The notes: generated by a model not told the origin, from the sequence alone. Shown: positions 43,714 to 55,121, counted from the first letter of the stretch. The stretch: DNA of 64,000 bases from Bos javanicus (GCF_032452875.1 NC_083878.1:56240878-56304877); one strand, 5' to 3'. Made by a program: numbers and translations.

Positions 43714-44150
43714 GTTCACTGCAGCATTATTTACAATACCCAAGACATGGAAACAACTTAAGTGCCCATTGCTGGATGAATGGATAAAGAAAATGTGATA
43801 TATTTATATACAATGAAATACTACCCAGTCATGAAAGGATGAAATCTTAACTTTGCAACAATGTGGTTGGACTCTGAGGGCATTAGAGGAAGTGAAATAA
43901 GCCAGATGGAAGAAAACAAATACTATGATTTCACTCATATATGTTATGTAAAACAAAGCAAAATAAATGAACAAAACAAACCACACAAAAAGAATTACAT
44001 ACAGATGAGAACATAATAATGGATTCCAGAGGAGAAGGGAGTTAAGAGAAAGAGAAATGGGTAAAGGGGTTGAACAGTATAGAGACAGATGGAAACTAAA
44101 CTTTTTATGGTGAGCACACTGTAGTGTATACAGAAATCGAATAAATTAAA
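43714..44150 (+). mobile_element. L1, sense 3' segment, right part
   Basis: 'gttcactgcagcattattta' and 'ggataaagaaaatgtgatat' continue the L1 from 42154. It ends in an A-rich tail at about 44140-44160. The minus frame 43804-43986 is a shadow. Confidence 0.85.
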
Positions 44151-44169
44151 AAAAAAAATATATGAAAAA

Positions 44170-44249
44170 CTTGAGTTCAGGTCCTGACTCTGGCACTAAA
44201 TAGGTGAATGAACTTAAATGCATTGTTTAAATTCTCTGAGCTTCTGTTT
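44170..44249 (+). repeat. MIR SINE, left part
   Basis: 'caggtcctgactctggcact' and 'aattctctgagcttctgttt' are sense MIR. The expected continuation 'cctcatctgtaaaa' is found beyond the BovB, at 44664 ('tcatctgtaaaag'). Confidence 0.7.
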
Positions 44250-44661
44250 CAGTTCAGTTCAGTTCAGTTCAGTCGCTCAGTCGTGTCCGACTCTTTGTGA
44301 CCCCATGAATCGCAGCACGCCAGGCCTCCCTGTCCATCACCAACTCCCGGAGTTCACTGAGACTCACGTCCATCGAGTCAGTGATGCCATCCAGCCATCT
44401 CATCCTCCGTTGTCCCCTTTTCCTCCTGCCCCCAATCCCTCCCAGCATCAGAGTTTTTTCCAATGAGTAAACTCTTCGCATGATGTAGCCAAAGTACTGC
44501 AGTTTCAGCTTTAGCATCATTCCTTCCAAAGAAATCCCAGGGCTGATCTCCTTCAGAATGGACTGGTTGGATCTCCTTGCAGTCCAAGGGGCTCTCAAGA
44601 GTCTTCTCTAACACCACAGTTCAAAAGCATCAATTCTTCGTTGCTCAGCTTTCTTCACAGT
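44250..44661 (-). mobile_element. BovB LINE 3' fragment inside a MIR
   Basis: Antisense tail and C-terminal coding region; the minus frame 44269-44598 remains open for 109 codons and covers the C-terminal region, including the SLSELRELVMDREAWRAAIH stretch. No clear target duplication is visible at the MIR break. Confidence 0.93.
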
Positions 44662-44834
44662 ACTCATCTGTAAAAGAAAAATTTGACAGTCATAAATGTA
44701 GAATATCTAGACAAATTTGCCACTGCTTCGATTTCATTAAATTAATGCTTTGGTCCTTGGTCTTCAAAGCTTTCTCTTTAGCTGCTCTACCAACATTATG
44801 CAGATATCCACTATTACTTTGTAAATTTTATTTT

Positions 44835-45245
44835 ATTATTACTATTTTTTTAATTTAATTTTATTTTTTAACCTTACAATATTGTATTGGTTTTCCATAT
44901 ATCAACATGAATCCGCCACAGGTATACACGTGTTCTCCATCCTGGACCCTCCTCTCTCCTCCCTCCCTGTACCATCTCTCTGGGTCATCCCAGTGCACCA
45001 GCCCCAAGCATCCAGTATCGTGCATTGAACCTGGACTGGCGACTCATTTCATATATGATATTATACATGTTTCAGTGCCATTCTCCCAAATCATCCCACC
45101 CTCTCCCTCTCCCACAGAGTCCAAAAGACTGTTCTATACATCTGTGTCTCTTTTGCTGTCTCGTATACAGGGTTATTGTTACCATCTTTCTAAATTCCAT
45201 GTATATGCATTAGTATACTGCACTGGTGTTTTTCTTTCTGGCTTT
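44835..45245 (-). mobile_element. Bovine-type L1 3' UTR, antisense
   Basis: On the plus strand 'ttacaatattgtattggttt', 'cagtgcaccagccccaagca' and 'tgtctcgtatacagggttat' are the complement of the young ruminant L1 3' end. The plus frames at 44907-45326 and 45025-45213 are antisense shadows. Confidence 0.88.
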
Positions 45246-45350
45246 ATTATTTTTTTTTTGTTGAAGGATGATTGCTTTACAGATTTTTGTGGTTTTCTGT
45301 CATATATCAACAAGAATCAGCCATAAGTACACCCATATTCTTTTCTTTTT
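45246..45350 (-). mobile_element. Second L1 3' tail, antisense
   Basis: 'gatgattgctttacagattt' and 'aacaagaatcagccataagt' are the complement of another L1 3' tail subfamily, abutting the previous one. Confidence 0.65.
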
Positions 45351-45704
45351 TTTTTTTAAGAGAAAAACTTCAACAAATTTTCCAAACATTTCTAACAGGA
45401 CAACAGTATACTGACTCTAAGATAATAAGACTCAATGGAAGCATAAATAAAAGAAGGATCTTGACCTAGCATCAAGAAAAGGCCAGAATTTAGAGTTGCA
45501 ACAAAGGAGAAATCATGTCTAGATAGGCAATTCAAGGAGGTTTCATGTTCTTTCTTCTCTAAGAATTTTTTTTTTTTTCTGAATCATAGAATTTCAATTT
45601 TATAATGATATTTCTTATTTCTTTCTGGCTTCCATTATTCAGAAATCAGCTGTCAGTCTTATTCTTAATCATTTGAAGATATTATGTATTTTTCCCTTGC
45701 TTTA
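45351..45704. other. No recognised feature
   Basis: AT-rich with T runs; unrecognised. Confidence 0.35.
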
Positions 45705-46470
45705 CAGAGGTATATTGACATAATTTTAAGATATTTAAAGTGCATATCATGATAATTTGATTATGTGTAAAATATGAAAGAATTTTTCCCATCTAGTTAA
45801 TTATTGCATTCTTCACCTCACATATTTACACATTTTTAATAGAAATGTTTCAGATTATCTCTGTCTTTCTCTCTCCCCACATCTTTTTTATCAATTCCTC
45901 CATTAATGAAGACACATTGTTTCCACATCTTGCTTATTGTGAATAATTCTGCAGTGAACAAGGGAGTGAAGATATCTCTGATATGTGGATGCTTTTGAGA
46001 TTTTTTTTTTTGTCTTTGTTTTGCAGCAGTTTTGCTATGATGTACTTAGGTGTGATTTTCTTGATTTTTATCCTGCTTCTGGTTTGTAATGATTTTTCAA
46101 TCTATAGTTTGATGTTATTCAATTTGGGGGAAATTCTTGGTCATTATCTCCTCAAGCATTCCCTGCCCATTCTTTTTCTTTCTCATATGGTGCTTTAATC
46201 AGTTTTGTGTAAGATTGTCTCACATCATTCTAAATGTCTTTTCTGTTCTTTTCTGAATTTTTCATATTTTTCATCTGTGAATTTCCTATTGACCTATCTT
46301 GCAGTTCACTAATTGTATTTTCTATTGAGTTCTTAGTTTAATTTATTGTATTCTTCAGTTCTATAATTTCCATTTGATATTTACAAAATGGATTCAAGTT
46401 CTCTAGTGAAATTGTCTATCTTTACATCCAATTTCTTGAAAATTTAATCAAAAGTATTTTTCTAGAATGG
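45705..46470 (-). mobile_element. Old L1-derived sequence (uncertain boundaries)
   Basis: The segment 45880-46000 ('tgtttccacatcttgcttat', 'tgcagtgaacaagggagtg') is antisense L1. The 46005-46470 part ('gctatgatgtacttaggtgt', 'gcagttcactaattgtattt') recalls a related old L1-type repeat. The hydrophobic frame 45983-46198 lies inside and is not a host gene. Confidence 0.5.
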
Positions 46471-46471
46471 T

Positions 46472-46578
46472 GTTGCTGGTTTCGTCACTCAGTCATGTCT
46501 GACTTTTGCAGCCCCATGAACTATAACCCACCAGGTTCCTCTGTCCATGGGATTTTCCACACAAGAATACTGGAGTAT
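46472..46578 (-). mobile_element. Bov-tA SINE 3' fragment
   Basis: Antisense tail half ('gtcactcagtcatgtctgac' to 'caagaatactggagtat'). It is followed by a short imperfect TAGTATG tandem at about 46576-46600. Confidence 0.85.
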
Positions 46579-46919
46579 AGTATGTAGTATGTAGTACGTA
46601 GGAAGTGCTCTGAGTAATGCAATCTTTTTATAGGTAGGATTCAAGATTTCCTCTGTCAGGCAGCTGGAGTAGGTGTGTTCACCTTAGTTAATCAGTGACT
46701 GAGCTGACTAGAGGCTGGATTGTATTTTTGTCTACCTTCATCTAAGTCCTTATTTTGCCCCCAAATAACAGCCTCCTTCTTGGAAATTCTCCTTCCAATA
46801 CTTTTCTTTCTAGAGCAACAAGAATACAAAACCCAGCTTCGCTTTTCATCTACTTTTATGTTGCATCCCAGTCACTTGCCCCATGTTAAGAATGAATAAA
46901 TAGAAAGCATCAAATAGCA

Positions 46920-47240
46920 ATCAATAAAAGAAAAAATCAACACTATGAACATGAAAAATGTTTGTGCATCAAAGGATACCATCAAGAAAGTGAACACACA
47001 AATATGGAACAGGGGAAAATATTTGCAATTCATCTGAAAAGGGTTTAGTGTCTAGAATATATGATTATAATTTAGCAAAGAAAAAGATAAACAACCCAGT
47101 TAAAAATGGGTAGAGGACTTGAATATCTATTTCTCTGAAGAAGATACCTAGATGAACAATAAGCACATGAAATATGCTCAATATAATTAGGAAAATGCAA
47201 ACCAAAACCAAACCACAATTATCACATAACATCTACTAAG
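46920..47240 (+). mobile_element. Old L1, part 1 of 3
   Basis: 'gcatcaaaggataccatcaa' and 'aaaaatgggtagaggacttg' are diverged L1 ORF2 C-terminal sequence. The element continues at 48262 and 51537, between two BovB insertions. Confidence 0.75.
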
Positions 47241-48261
47241 TTCAGTTCAGTTCAGTCGCTCAGCCATGTCCGCCTCTTTGTAACCCAAGGAACTATAGCA
47301 CGCCAGGCATCCTGTCCATCACCAACTCCCGGAGTCCACCCAAACCCATGTCCATTGTGTCGGTGATGCCATCCAACCATCTCATCCTCTGTTGTCCCCT
47401 TCTCCTCTCGTGCTCAATCTTTCCCAGAATCATGGTCTTTTCAAGTGAGTCAGCTCTCCGTATCAGGTGGCCAAAATATTGGAGTTTCAGCTTCAGCATC
47501 AGTCCTTCCATGAATATTCAGGACTGATTTCCTTTAGGATGGACTGGTTGGTCCTTGCAGTCCAAGGGACTCTCAAGAGTCTTCTCCAACACCACAGTTC
47601 AAAAGCATCAATTCTTCGGTGCTCAGCCTTCTTCACAGTCCAACTCTCACATCCATACTTGACCACTGGAAAAACCATAGCCTTGACTAGATCGACCTTT
47701 GTTGGCAAAGTAATGTCTCTGCTTTTCAATATGCTGTCTAGGTTGGTCATAACTTGCCTTCCAAGGAGCAAGCGTCTTTTAATTTCATGGCTGCAATCAC
47801 CATCTGCAGTGATTTTGGAGCCCCCAAAAATAAAGTCTGACACTGTTTCCACTGTTTCCCCATCTATTTGCCATGAAGTGATGGGACCAGACGCCATGAT
47901 CTTCGTTTTCTGAATGTTGAGCTTTAAGCCAACCTTTTCACTCTCCTCTTTCACTTTCATCAAGAGGCTGTTTAGTCCTTCTTCACTTTCTGCCATAAGG
48001 GTGGTGTCAACTGCATATCTGAGGTTATTGATATTTCTCCTGGCAATCTTGATTCCAGCTTGTTCTTCTTCCAGCCCAACGTTTCTCATGCTGTACTCTG
48101 CATATAAGTTAAATAAGCAGGGTGACAATATACAGACTTGACGTACTCCTTTTCCTATTTGGAACCAGTCTGTTGTTCCCTGTCCAGTTCTAACTGTTGC
48201 TTCCTGACCTGTATACAGGTTTCTCAAGAGGCAGGTCAGGTGGTCTGGTATTCCCATCTCT
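47241..48261 (-). mobile_element. BovB LINE, antisense, in old L1
   Basis: From the GAACT-tail complement to the middle of the RT domain. The minus frame 47499-48317 (272 codons) covers the RT core to C-terminus and shows QVC for QGC and YAVD for YADD (48006-48017), the same two changes as the copy at 42155-43713. L1 resumes immediately at 48262 and I see no target duplication. Confidence 0.93.
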
Positions 48262-48601
48262 ATGGCTATTACTTTAAAACAGGAAATTAACAAGTGTTGG
48301 CAGGGACATGGAGACATTGAAACCTTTGGGAATTGTTAGTAGGAATGTAAAGTGGTGTAGCCACTTTGAAAAATAATTTCCTAATTAAATTAGTTATATA
48401 AAGTAAAATATACAATTACTGTATGGCCCAGTAATTTCCCTCCTAGGTACATACCTCCCAAACTGAAAAGAGGTATTAAAACAAATACTCATAGCAATAC
48501 ATTGTCAATAGTCAAAGGGTAGAAAGAACCCAAATATCCAATTGGTGAATGAATCAACAAAATATGCTGACATCCATATAATGAAGTGCTATTCGGTTAT
48601 A
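48262..48601 (+). mobile_element. Old L1, part 2 of 3
   Basis: 'attaacaagtgttggcaggg', 'tgtatggcccagtaatttcc' and 'tatccaattggtgaatgaat' are L1 sense sequence. Its last 11 bases (48591-48601) are the left target duplication of the next BovB. Confidence 0.78.
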
Positions 48602-51536
48602 GAGATCAGTGGAGAAATAACTCCATAAAGAATGAAGAGACAGAGCCAAGGCAAAAACAACACCCAGTTGTGGGTATGACTGGTTATGAAAGTAAAGACC
48701 AGGGCTGTAAAGAGCAATATTCCATGGGAACCTGGAATGTTAGATCCATGAGTCAAGGCAAATTGGAAGTGGTCAAACAGGAGATGGCAAGAGTGAACAT
48801 TGACATTTTAGGAATCAGTGAACTAAAATGGACTGGAATGGGTGAATTTTACTCAGATGACCATTACATCTACTACTGTGGGCAAGAATCCCTTACAAGA
48901 TATGGAGTACCCATCATACGCAACAAAAGAGTCCAATAATGCAGTACTTGGATGCAATCTCAAAAACAGCAGAATGGTCTCTGTTTGTTTCCAAGGCACA
49001 CCATTCAATATCACAGTAACCCAAGTTTTTGCCCTGACCAGTAATGCTGAAGAAGCTGAAGTTGAATGGTTCTATGAATACCTACAAAACCTTCTAGGAC
49101 TAACACCAAGAAAAGATGTCCTTTTCACTACAGGGGACTGGAATGCAAAAGGAGGAAATCAACAAATACCTGGATTAACAGGCAAATTTGTCTTTGGAGT
49201 ACAGAATGAAGCAGGGCAAAGGCTAATAGAGTTTTGCCAAGAGAACACACTGGTGATAGCAAACACCCTCTTCCAACAACACAAGAAAAGACTCTACACA
49301 TGGACATCACCAGATGGTCAATAATGAAATCAGATTGATTATATCCTTTGCAGTCAAAGATGGAGAAGCTCTATACAGTCAGCAAAAACAAGACCAGGAG
49401 CTGACTGTGGCTCAGATCATGAACTCCTTATTGCCAAATTCAGACATAAATTAAAGAAAGTAGGGAAAAACCACTAGAGAATTCGAGTATGACCTAAATC
49501 AAATTGCTTATGATTATGCACTGTGGCAAATAGATTCAAGGGATTAGATCTGATTGACAGAGTGCCTGAAGACCTATGGACAGAGGTTTGTGACATTGTA
49601 CAGGAGGCAGGTATCAAGACCATCCCAAGAAAAAGAAATGCAAAAAGGCAAAATAGTTGTCTGAGGAGGACTTACAAAAAGCTATGAAAAGAAGAGAAAC
49701 AAAAGGCAAAGGAGAAAAGGAAAGATATACACATTTGAATCCAGAATTCCAAAAATAGCAAGAAGAGATGAGAAAGCCTTCTTCCATGATCAATGCAAAG
49801 AAATAGAGGAAAACAATAGAATGGGAAAGCCTAGAGATCTTATCAAGAAAATTAGAGATGCCAAGGGAACATTTAATGCAAAGATGGACACAATAAAGGA
49901 CAGAAATGATACGGACTTAACAGAAGCAGAAGATATTAAGAAAAGGTGGCAAGAATACACAGAAGAACTAGGCAAAAAAGTTCTTCATGACTCAGATAAT
50001 CACAATGGAATGATCACTCACCTAGAGCCAGATATCTTGGAATGTGAAGTCAAGTGGGCCTTAGGAAGTAATACTATGAACAAAGCTAGTGGAGGTGATG
50101 GAATTGCAGTTGAGCTATTTAAAATCTTAAAAGATAACGCTCTGAAAGTGCTGCACTCAATATGCCAGCAAATTTGGAAAACTCAGCAGTGGCCACAGGA
50201 CTGGAAAAGGTCAGTTTTCATTCCAATCCCAAAGAAAGGCAATATCAAAGAATGCTCAAACTACTGCACAATTGCATTCATCTCACATGCTATCAAAGAA
50301 ATGCTCAGAATTCTCCAAGCCAGGCTTCGACAGTAGGGGAATGGTGAACTTCCAGATGTTCAAGCTGGATTTAGAAAAGGCAGAGGAACCAGAGATCAAA
50401 CTGCCAACATCTGTTGGATCATTGAAAAAGCAAGAGAGTTCCAAAAAAATATCTACTTCTGCTTTACTGAAAATGCCAAAGCCTTTGACTGTGTGAATGA
50501 CAACAAACTGTGGAAAATCCTGAAAGAGATGGGAGTACCAGACCACCTGACCTGCCTCTTGAGAAACCTGTATGCAGGTCAGGAAGCAATAGTTAGAACT
50601 GAACATGGAACAACAGACTGGTTCCAAATAGGAAAAGGAGTACGTCAAGGCTGTATATTGTCACTCCACTTATTTAACTTATATGCAGAGTACATCATGA
50701 GAAATGCTGGACTGGATGAAGCACAAGCTGGAATCAGGATTGCTGAGAGAAATACCAATAACCTCAGATATGCAGATGACACCACACTTATGGCAGAAAG
50801 CAAAGAAGAGCTAAAGAGACTTTTGATGAAAGTGAAAGAGGAGAGTGAAAAAGTTGGCTTAAAACTCAACATTCAGAAAACTAAGATCATGGCATCTGGT
50901 CTCATCACTTTCTGGCAAATAAATGGGGAAAAAGTGGCAGACTTTATTTTTTTGGGTTGCAAAATCACTGAGGATGGTGACAGCAGCCATGAAATTAAAA
51001 GATACTTGCTCCGTGGAAGAAAAGTTATGACCAACCTAGACAGAATATTACCAAACAGAGACATTGCTTTGCCAACAAAGTTCTGTCTACTCAAAGCTAT
51101 GTTTTTTCTTCTAGTCATGTATGGATGTGAGAGTTGGACTATAAAGAAAGCTGAGTGCTGAAGAATTAATGATTTTGAACTGCAGTGTTGGAGAAGACTC
51201 TTGAGAGTCCCTTGGACAGCAAGAACATCCAACCAGTCCATCCTAAAGGAAATAAGTCCTGAATATTCATTGGAAGGACTGATGCTGAAACTGAAACTCC
51301 AATATTTTGGCCACCTGATGTGAAGAACTGACTCATTTAAAAAGACCCTGATGCTGGGTAAGATAAAGGTGGGAGGAGAAGGGGACAACAGAGGATGAGA
51401 TGGTTGAATGGCATCACTGACTCTATGGACATGAATTTGAGTAAACTCCAGGAGTTGGTGATAGACAGGGAGGCCTGGTGAGTTGCATTTCATGGGGTCA
51501 TTCGAACACGACTGAGTGACTGAACTGAACTGATTA
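48602..51536 (+). mobile_element. Near-complete BovB LINE (about 2.9 kb)
   Basis: It starts in the BovB 5' UTR ('gagatcagtggagaaataac') and ends in the GAACT tail. Domain order is endonuclease (about 48730-49460), linker, reverse transcriptase (about 50030-51000), C-terminal region. Endonuclease landmarks survive: WNVRS, ISELKW, GDWNAK and a SDHELL equivalent near 49411. The RT core LRYADDTTLMAES is intact in the 50493-51161 frame. Stops and frameshifts split it (48586-48939, 48842-49324, 49821-50336, 50493-51161), so it is dead. ATTCGGTTATA (48591-48601) and ATTCAGTTATA (51537-51547) flank it with one mismatch. Confidence 0.96.
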
Positions 51537-51900
51537 ATTCAGTTATAAAAGAAATGAAGTACTGATATACACTACAACATGAACAACCTTAAAAACATTA
51601 TGCTAAGTAAAAGAAGCCAGACATGAAAAAGATACACATTGTACGATTCTATTAATTTGAAATATTGGCATTAGGTAATAGGTATATAGACACAAAGTAG
51701 ATAGATTAGTGGCTGCCAAGAGCCAGGCCTATGGATATGGAGTGACTAGTTTATACGAGATCTGTTTTGCAATGCTGACAACGTTTTGTAATTCAATATA
51801 AGTGACAGTCTCATTGCACTGTAAATGTACTAAACTCTACTTAATTGTACACTTTAAAATGGTCGTTTCATGTTATATGGATTTTAACTTAATTTAAGGA
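51537..51900 (+). mobile_element. Old L1, part 3 of 3 (3' end)
   Basis: Resumes exactly at the duplicated target and runs through 'ttgtacactttaaaatggtc', a typical old L1 3' end. Confidence 0.78.
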
Positions 51901-52149
51901 AAGATTAAGCAAATATCCTGATGGCAAGGGCAACATGCAAACTGTTGGGCATAACTCAGTGGGCTTCCCTTCTTTCTAAAATCTTGATTCTTCAGTTTTT
52001 GGCTCCTTTATCAGAACTCTGATGTCTCGAAACATATGCTCTTAAACATAGGCAGATTTGGTGCCTTCCTGATTTATTCAAACTTGTGATAACCTCTTTC
52101 CTCTAAATTCCAAGAGCTATTATTGACTCCTGTACTCAAATCTATACAA
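51901..52149. other. No recognised feature
   Basis: Unrecognised sequence between the L1 end and a microsatellite. Confidence 0.35.
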
Positions 52150-52286
52150 TTATAGATTATATATGAATATATATATATACTTTGTATATGTGTATATATA
52201 TATGTATATATACATACTTTGTATATATACATATGTGTGTATATATATACATATATATACATATATACATATGTATATATACATTG
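52150..52286. repeat. TA/TG/CA microsatellite
   Basis: An imperfect alternating purine-pyrimidine tract with interspersed 'actttgtatat' units. It is likely polymorphic in length. The Tyr/Ile-rich frames at 52163-52438 and 52182-52481 are read from this tract plus the following SINE. Confidence 0.9.
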
Positions 52287-52287
52287 A

Positions 52288-52497
52288 GGACTTCCCTGGT
52301 GGCTCAGATGGTAAAACGTCTGCCTACAGTGCAGGAGACCTGGGTTCGATCCCTGGGTCAGGAAGATCCTCTGGAGAAGGAAATGGCAACCCACTCCAGT
52401 ACTCTTGCCTGGAAAATCCCATGGACAGAGCAGCGTAGTAGGCTACAGTCCATGGGGTCGCAAAGAGTTGGACATGATTGAGTGACTTCACTTCACT
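52288..52497 (+). mobile_element. Bov-tA SINE in or beside the microsatellite
   Basis: Full sense copy, 'gacttccctggtggctcaga' to 'tgattgagtgacttcact'. TA-rich sequence resumes after it; 'agattatatatga' is found on both outer sides, at about 52154 and 52521. Confidence 0.93.
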
Positions 52498-52559
52498 TAT
52501 GAATGTATGTATATACTTACAGATTATATATGACTATATATATAGCTTATTTCTTTAAC

Positions 52560-53597
52560 CAGGTTACATCCTCCTTCACAATCAGAATAGGTTTTTTTCC
52601 CTTATCTTCAGCACATAGCACAATAGTTAATAGTGAATCAGAATCACCTGAGACAACTCATTGGTTCTAACCCCAGGTATTTGGAATAAAAATTCTAGGT
52701 TAAAACCAAGAAAAGCGCATTTAACAAATACCACAGATGCCTGAAAGCCATGTGCTACAGAACTTCAAGAAACCCTTTGACACATTTCCCAGTCTTGTTC
52801 CCCATTGACGATGCAATGCCATATGTGTTACCTACATTTTACCTTTGCTGTCATTCCATCCAGTGTTGAATCGAATATGCAGAGAAGGCTACACCATCAA
52901 TATGTATGATATGTCAAACTATGGCAAGATGATTCAGTTATTATTGCTAAAAGGAATTTACATTTTATGTATCATAACTTTTAATATTGCATTGATATTC
53001 AGTGATAAAGCAATTGGACTCTACCTATTGCAGTTTTTTGTTGGCTTACAAAAATCTAATATGCCATATAGCAATAGAAGTGGCAGAGGGCATGGGCAGA
53101 AATTGCTTTGTATTTAACCATGACCAAGGTAAGGAGTGTCTGAAGGGGCAAGAGAAGGAAACATCAAGAAGTGCAGAGATTAAAAAAAAAAAAAAAGACC
53201 AAGTAAAGACCCCGGTGTCTGAAGAGAATATATACAAATGGAAATCACTGTCAGAGTAATTCATACTAAAGAATTTTTGCCTAAATTATTTGCCTCCAAT
53301 ATTTAAATGAAAGTATTTTAGGAGCTTCTAAGACCCATTAACTTTATGGCCCAGTTAATGTTGGATGAAACATAACCACTTGGCATGGGCTTCAGCTCAC
53401 ACCATGATATTGGAAATGCAGAGAGATTGCATATCTCAAGGTCCCCTGCACAACTGTTTTCACTCTTAGTGGCCCTGCAGATCTGCCTAGCTCCAGTGGA
53501 TAACTCCTTCTCTTCTGAAAGTTTAGATTGTAGGGAGCTCTGTGATGGGTTCTATTCTCACAGTTGCTGTCTTGTGTATTTTAGAGCCAAGTGATGA
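52560..53597. other. Mostly unrecognised; possible MER5-type trace
   Basis: The segment 52635-52725 ('aatcagaatcacctgagaca', then 'gcatttaacaaata') vaguely follows a MER5-type element. An A14 run lies at 53181-53194. The frames 52845-53117 and 53002-53259 overlap in different frames and are not recognised. Confidence 0.35.
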
Positions 53598-55095
53598 ACT
53601 ATAAAGCCACAGTCATCAAGACAGTATGGTACTGGCACAAAGACAGAAATATAGATCAATGGAACAAAATAGAAAGCCCAGAGATAAATCCAAGCACATA
53701 TGGACACCTTATCTTTGACAAAGGAGGCAAGAATATACAATGGATTAAAGACAATCTCTTTAACAAGTGGTGCTGGGAAAACTGGTCAACCACTTGTAAA
53801 ATAATGAAACTAGAGCGCTTTCTAACACCATACACAAAAATAAACTCAAAATGGATTAAAGATCTAAATGTAAGACCAGAAATTATAAAACTCCTAGAGG
53901 AGAACATAGGCAAAACACTCTCTGACATACATCACAGCAGAATCCTCTATGACCCACCTCCCAGAATATTGAAAATAAAAGCAAAAATAAACAAATGGGA
54001 CCTAATTAACCTTAAAAGCTTCTGCACATCAAAGGAAACTATAAGCAAGTTAAAAAGACAGCCTTCAGAATGGGAGAAAATAATAGCAAATGAAGCAACT
54101 GACAACTAAACTCAAAAATATACAAGCAACTCCTACAGCTCAATTCCAGAAAAATAAATGACCCAATCAAAAAATGGGACAAAGAACTAAATAGACATAT
54201 CTCCAAAGAAGACATACAGATGGCTAACAAACACATGAAAAGATGCTCAACATCACTCATTATCAGAGAAATGCAAATCAAAACCACTATGAGGTACCAT
54301 TTCACACCAGTCAGAATGGCTGCAACCCAAAAGTCTACAAGCAATAAATGCTGGAGAGGGTGTGGAGAAAAGGGAACCCTCTTACACTGTTGGTGGGAAT
54401 GCAAACTAGTACAGCCACTATGGAGAACAGTGTGGAGATTCCTTAAAAAACTGGAAATAGAACTGCCTTATGATCCAGCAATCCCACTGCTGGGCATACA
54501 CATTGAGGAAAGCAGAAGGGAAAGAGACACATGTACCCCAATGTTCATCGCAGCACTGTTCGTAATAGCCAGGACATGGAAGTAACCTAGATGCCCATCA
54601 GCAGATGAATGGATAAGAAAGCTGTGCTACATATACACAATGGAGTATTACTCAGCCATTAAAAAGAATATATTTGAATCAGTTCTAACGAGGTGGATGA
54701 AACTGTATACAGTTTCTATACAGTATACTAACACATATATATGGAATTTAGAAAGATGGTAACAATAACCCTGTATACGAGACAGCAAAAGAGACACTGA
54801 TGTATAGAACAGTCTTTTGGACTTTGTGGGAGAGGGAGAGGGTGGGATGATTTGGGAGAACGGCATTGAAATATGTATATATCATATATGGAATGAGTCA
54901 CCAGTCCAGGTTCAATGCACGATATTGGATGCTTGGGGCTGGTGCACTGGGACGACCCAGAGGGATGGTATGGGGAGGGAGGAGGGAGGAGGGTTCAGGA
55001 TGGGGAACACAGGTATACCTGTGGTGGATTCATTTAGATCTTTGGCAAAACCAATACAATATTGTAAAGTTTAAAAATAAAATAAAATTTAAAAA
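53598..55095 (+). mobile_element. Bovine-type L1, 5'-truncated 3' end (about 1.5 kb)
   Basis: It carries the ORF2 C-terminal region and the 3' UTR, ending in an A-rich tail after 'atattgtaaagtttaaaaat'. The 53591-54109 frame includes SKWIKDLNVRPEIIKLLEEN and stops early. Compared with the copy at 60333-60925, 4 bases are missing at about 54104, which shifts the frame into that stop. The frame 54220-54585 holds the rest of the C-terminus, including the GCGEKGTLLHCWWECKLVQP cysteine/histidine region. No target duplication was found. Confidence 0.93.
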
Positions 55096-55121
55096 AAAGA
55101 AATATTTTCCCATAACAACTC

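Noticed and set aside
45983..46198. Small hydrophobic membrane protein
   Set aside because: The hydrophobicity comes from a T-rich old L1-type repeat related to that at the window end.
47499..48317. 272-codon minus-strand frame as a host gene
   Set aside because: It is the BovB RT core to C-terminus; its first residues come from the interrupted L1.
50873..51493. 206-codon minus-strand frame
   Set aside because: It is the antisense shadow of the sense BovB at 48602-51536. The same kind of shadow recurs opposite other BovB copies (for example 43158-43661 and 61891-62277), which explains its length and repeated similarity.
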